Shown: in pieces, positions 4,544-5,269 of the stretch
Numbering within the stretch: position 1 is the first letter of the stretch
Layout of the letters: every line of letters begins with the position of its first letter
Source: Candidatus Fermentibacterales bacterium
GTDB taxonomy: Bacteria; Fermentibacterota; Fermentibacteria; Fermentibacterales; JAFGKQ01
Length of the DNA: 5,269 nt
Assembly: GCA_016928495.1 (NCBI GenBank)
Contig: JAFGKQ010000194.1
Span: 1 to 5,269, forward strand
Direction of reading: 5' to 3'
Program-made: the position numbers and the translations under genes
The notes under the pieces: generated by a model
Seen by the model: only the letters and a program-made list of their open reading frames with translations
Databases searched by the model: none
Told to the model about the DNA's origin: nothing

Positions 4544-5269
4544 TACGCAACGAGACTGCGGGTGCCATACGGACCGGACGGGAGCATCCCGCTGGATGTG
4601 CCGGAGGGTGGCCTTGTCCTCTACCCCAACGAGGTCCCCGTCTCCGACTGGAAGAGGGTCATACGCGATGCCCTCGAGGCTGCCTCGGGTCCGAGCAGCC
4701 TCACGGAGTTCCTGCGGGAACGCAAGAGCCTGCTCGTCGTGGTGAACGACGCTGCCCGACCGACGCCCACCGCGAAGGTCCTCTCGCTCATCCGTTCTGA
4801 TCTGAAGGGTGTTCCCCACAGGCTCATCGTCGCCACCGGTGCCCACCGGAGCCCGACCGAGGAAGAGCTCGAGACCATTCTCGGCGATCTCCATACTGCG
4901 GAGCGCGGGAACCTGATCATCCATGACGCACGCAACCCCGATGAGATGGTCCGCACGGGGACGACTTCCCGAGGCACGGAGGTCCTCCTCAACAGGGCCG
5001 TCCTGGAGGCGGACGGGATCCTCGTGATCGGCTCCGTGGAGCCGCACTACTTCGCCGGCTATACCGGTGGGCGCAAGGCCTTCGTGCCCGGTTTGGCTGC
5101 CTACTCCACCATCGAGCGGAACCACAGCCACGCCATGAGCCCCGACTCCCTTCCCCTGGCCCTCGAGGGCAACCCGGTCCACGATGACATGATGGACGCC
5201 CTGACCACCATCGGCGAGAAGCCTGTCTTTGCCATCATGACGGTGCTGACGGGCAGGGGTGATATCTAC
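4541..5269 (+). CDS. larA: LarA-type nickel-dependent 2-hydroxyacid racemase/epimerase homologue, N-terminal part
   Basis: Partial gene cut by the right edge; 243 codons are visible of a family of about 420 residues. LarA enzymes use the nickel-pincer nucleotide cofactor to racemise or epimerise 2-hydroxyacids through hydride transfer. Visible motifs are NDAARPTP (69-76), ATGAHR (98-103), HDARNP (128-133), EPHYFAGYTGGRK (167-179) and ERNH (192-195). H102, H169, K179 and H195 correspond to Lactiplantibacillus LarA H108, H174, K184 (which carries the cofactor) and H200, with spacings of 67, 10 and 16 against 66, 10 and 16. The nickel ligand and catalytic histidines are therefore kept. The substrate (lactate, malate, other) is not predictable. 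The start is uncertain: GTG 4541 is the first usual start codon, but the ribosome site overlaps it. ACG 4550 or GTG 4562 are alternatives, and the frame is open back to 4499 inside the repeat. No larB, larC or larE is in view. Confidence 0.88.
   Translation, partial: MYATRLRVPYGPDGSIPLDVPEGGLVLYPNEVPVSDWKRVIRDALEAASGPSSLTEFLRERKSLLVVVNDAARPTPTAKVLSLIRSDLKGVPHRLIVATGAHRSPTEEELETILGDLHTAERGNLIIHDARNPDEMVRTGTTSRGTEVLLNRAVLEADGILVIGSVEPHYFAGYTGGRKAFVPGLAAYSTIERNHSHAMSPDSLPLALEGNPVHDDMMDALTTIGEKPVFAIMTVLTGRGDIY

Noticed and set aside
4521-4745. ATG-initiated 74-codon plus-strand frame at the larA start
   Set aside because: Out of frame with the LarA homologue and Arg/Ser-rich without motifs; its ATGs at 4521 and 4530 cannot serve larA.
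4505-5182. 225-codon minus-strand frame opposite larA
   Set aside because: Antisense to a gene with several catalytic motifs at correct spacing; no motif or start signal of its own.

Overview
The window comes from a GC-rich (roughly 60-65% G+C by eye) bacterial chromosome. The codons AGG (Arg) and ATA (Ile) are common even in the well-conserved enzymes. That argues against actinobacterial or pseudomonad-type codon use and suits a deep-branching, probably uncultured bacterium. A two-subunit class I (4Fe-4S, oxygen-labile) fumarase next to succinyl-CoA synthetase fits an anaerobic or microaerobic lifestyle. I cannot name the phylum with confidence.

Layout. Positions 1-785 hold two minus-strand genes: a 166-residue soluble Cys/His-rich protein of unknown function (285-785) and, 14 bases downstream, the N-terminal 90 residues of a spermidine-synthase-like integral membrane protein that runs off the left edge (1-270). 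A divergent intergenic region (786-995) follows, with one plausible promoter per direction and a 12-bp palindrome over the minus-strand promoter. The rest of the window is plus strand: sucC (996-2150), sucD (2147-3016, overlapping sucC by ATGA), fumarase alpha (3023-3868), fumarase beta (3899-4453), a compact palindromic repeat (4441-4517), and the first 243 codons of a LarA-type nickel-dependent 2-hydroxyacid racemase/epimerase homologue (4541-5269, cut by the right edge).

How the genes fit together. SucCD interconverts succinyl-CoA and succinate with nucleotide phosphorylation. The class I fumarase interconverts fumarate and L-malate. Together they are a C4-dicarboxylate module usable in the oxidative or reductive TCA branch or in a methylmalonyl-CoA (propionate) route; only succinate dehydrogenase/fumarate reductase is missing between them here. 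The LarA homologue just downstream could act on a 2-hydroxyacid such as malate, but its substrate cannot be read from sequence.

Most notable feature. The 77-bp repeat between fumarase beta and larA is two inverted 30-bp copies. Each carries a GTAG tetranucleotide followed by a small TTGAA-N4-TTCAA hairpin. This is the architecture of a REP doublet (REPIN/BIME-like), a class mobilised by RAYT (TnpA-REP) transposases. Its left edge supplies the last three codons and the stop codon of fumarase beta, and its right edge lies 23 bp before the first usable larA start codon, whose true start is unclear. No large undescribed multigene system is visible.
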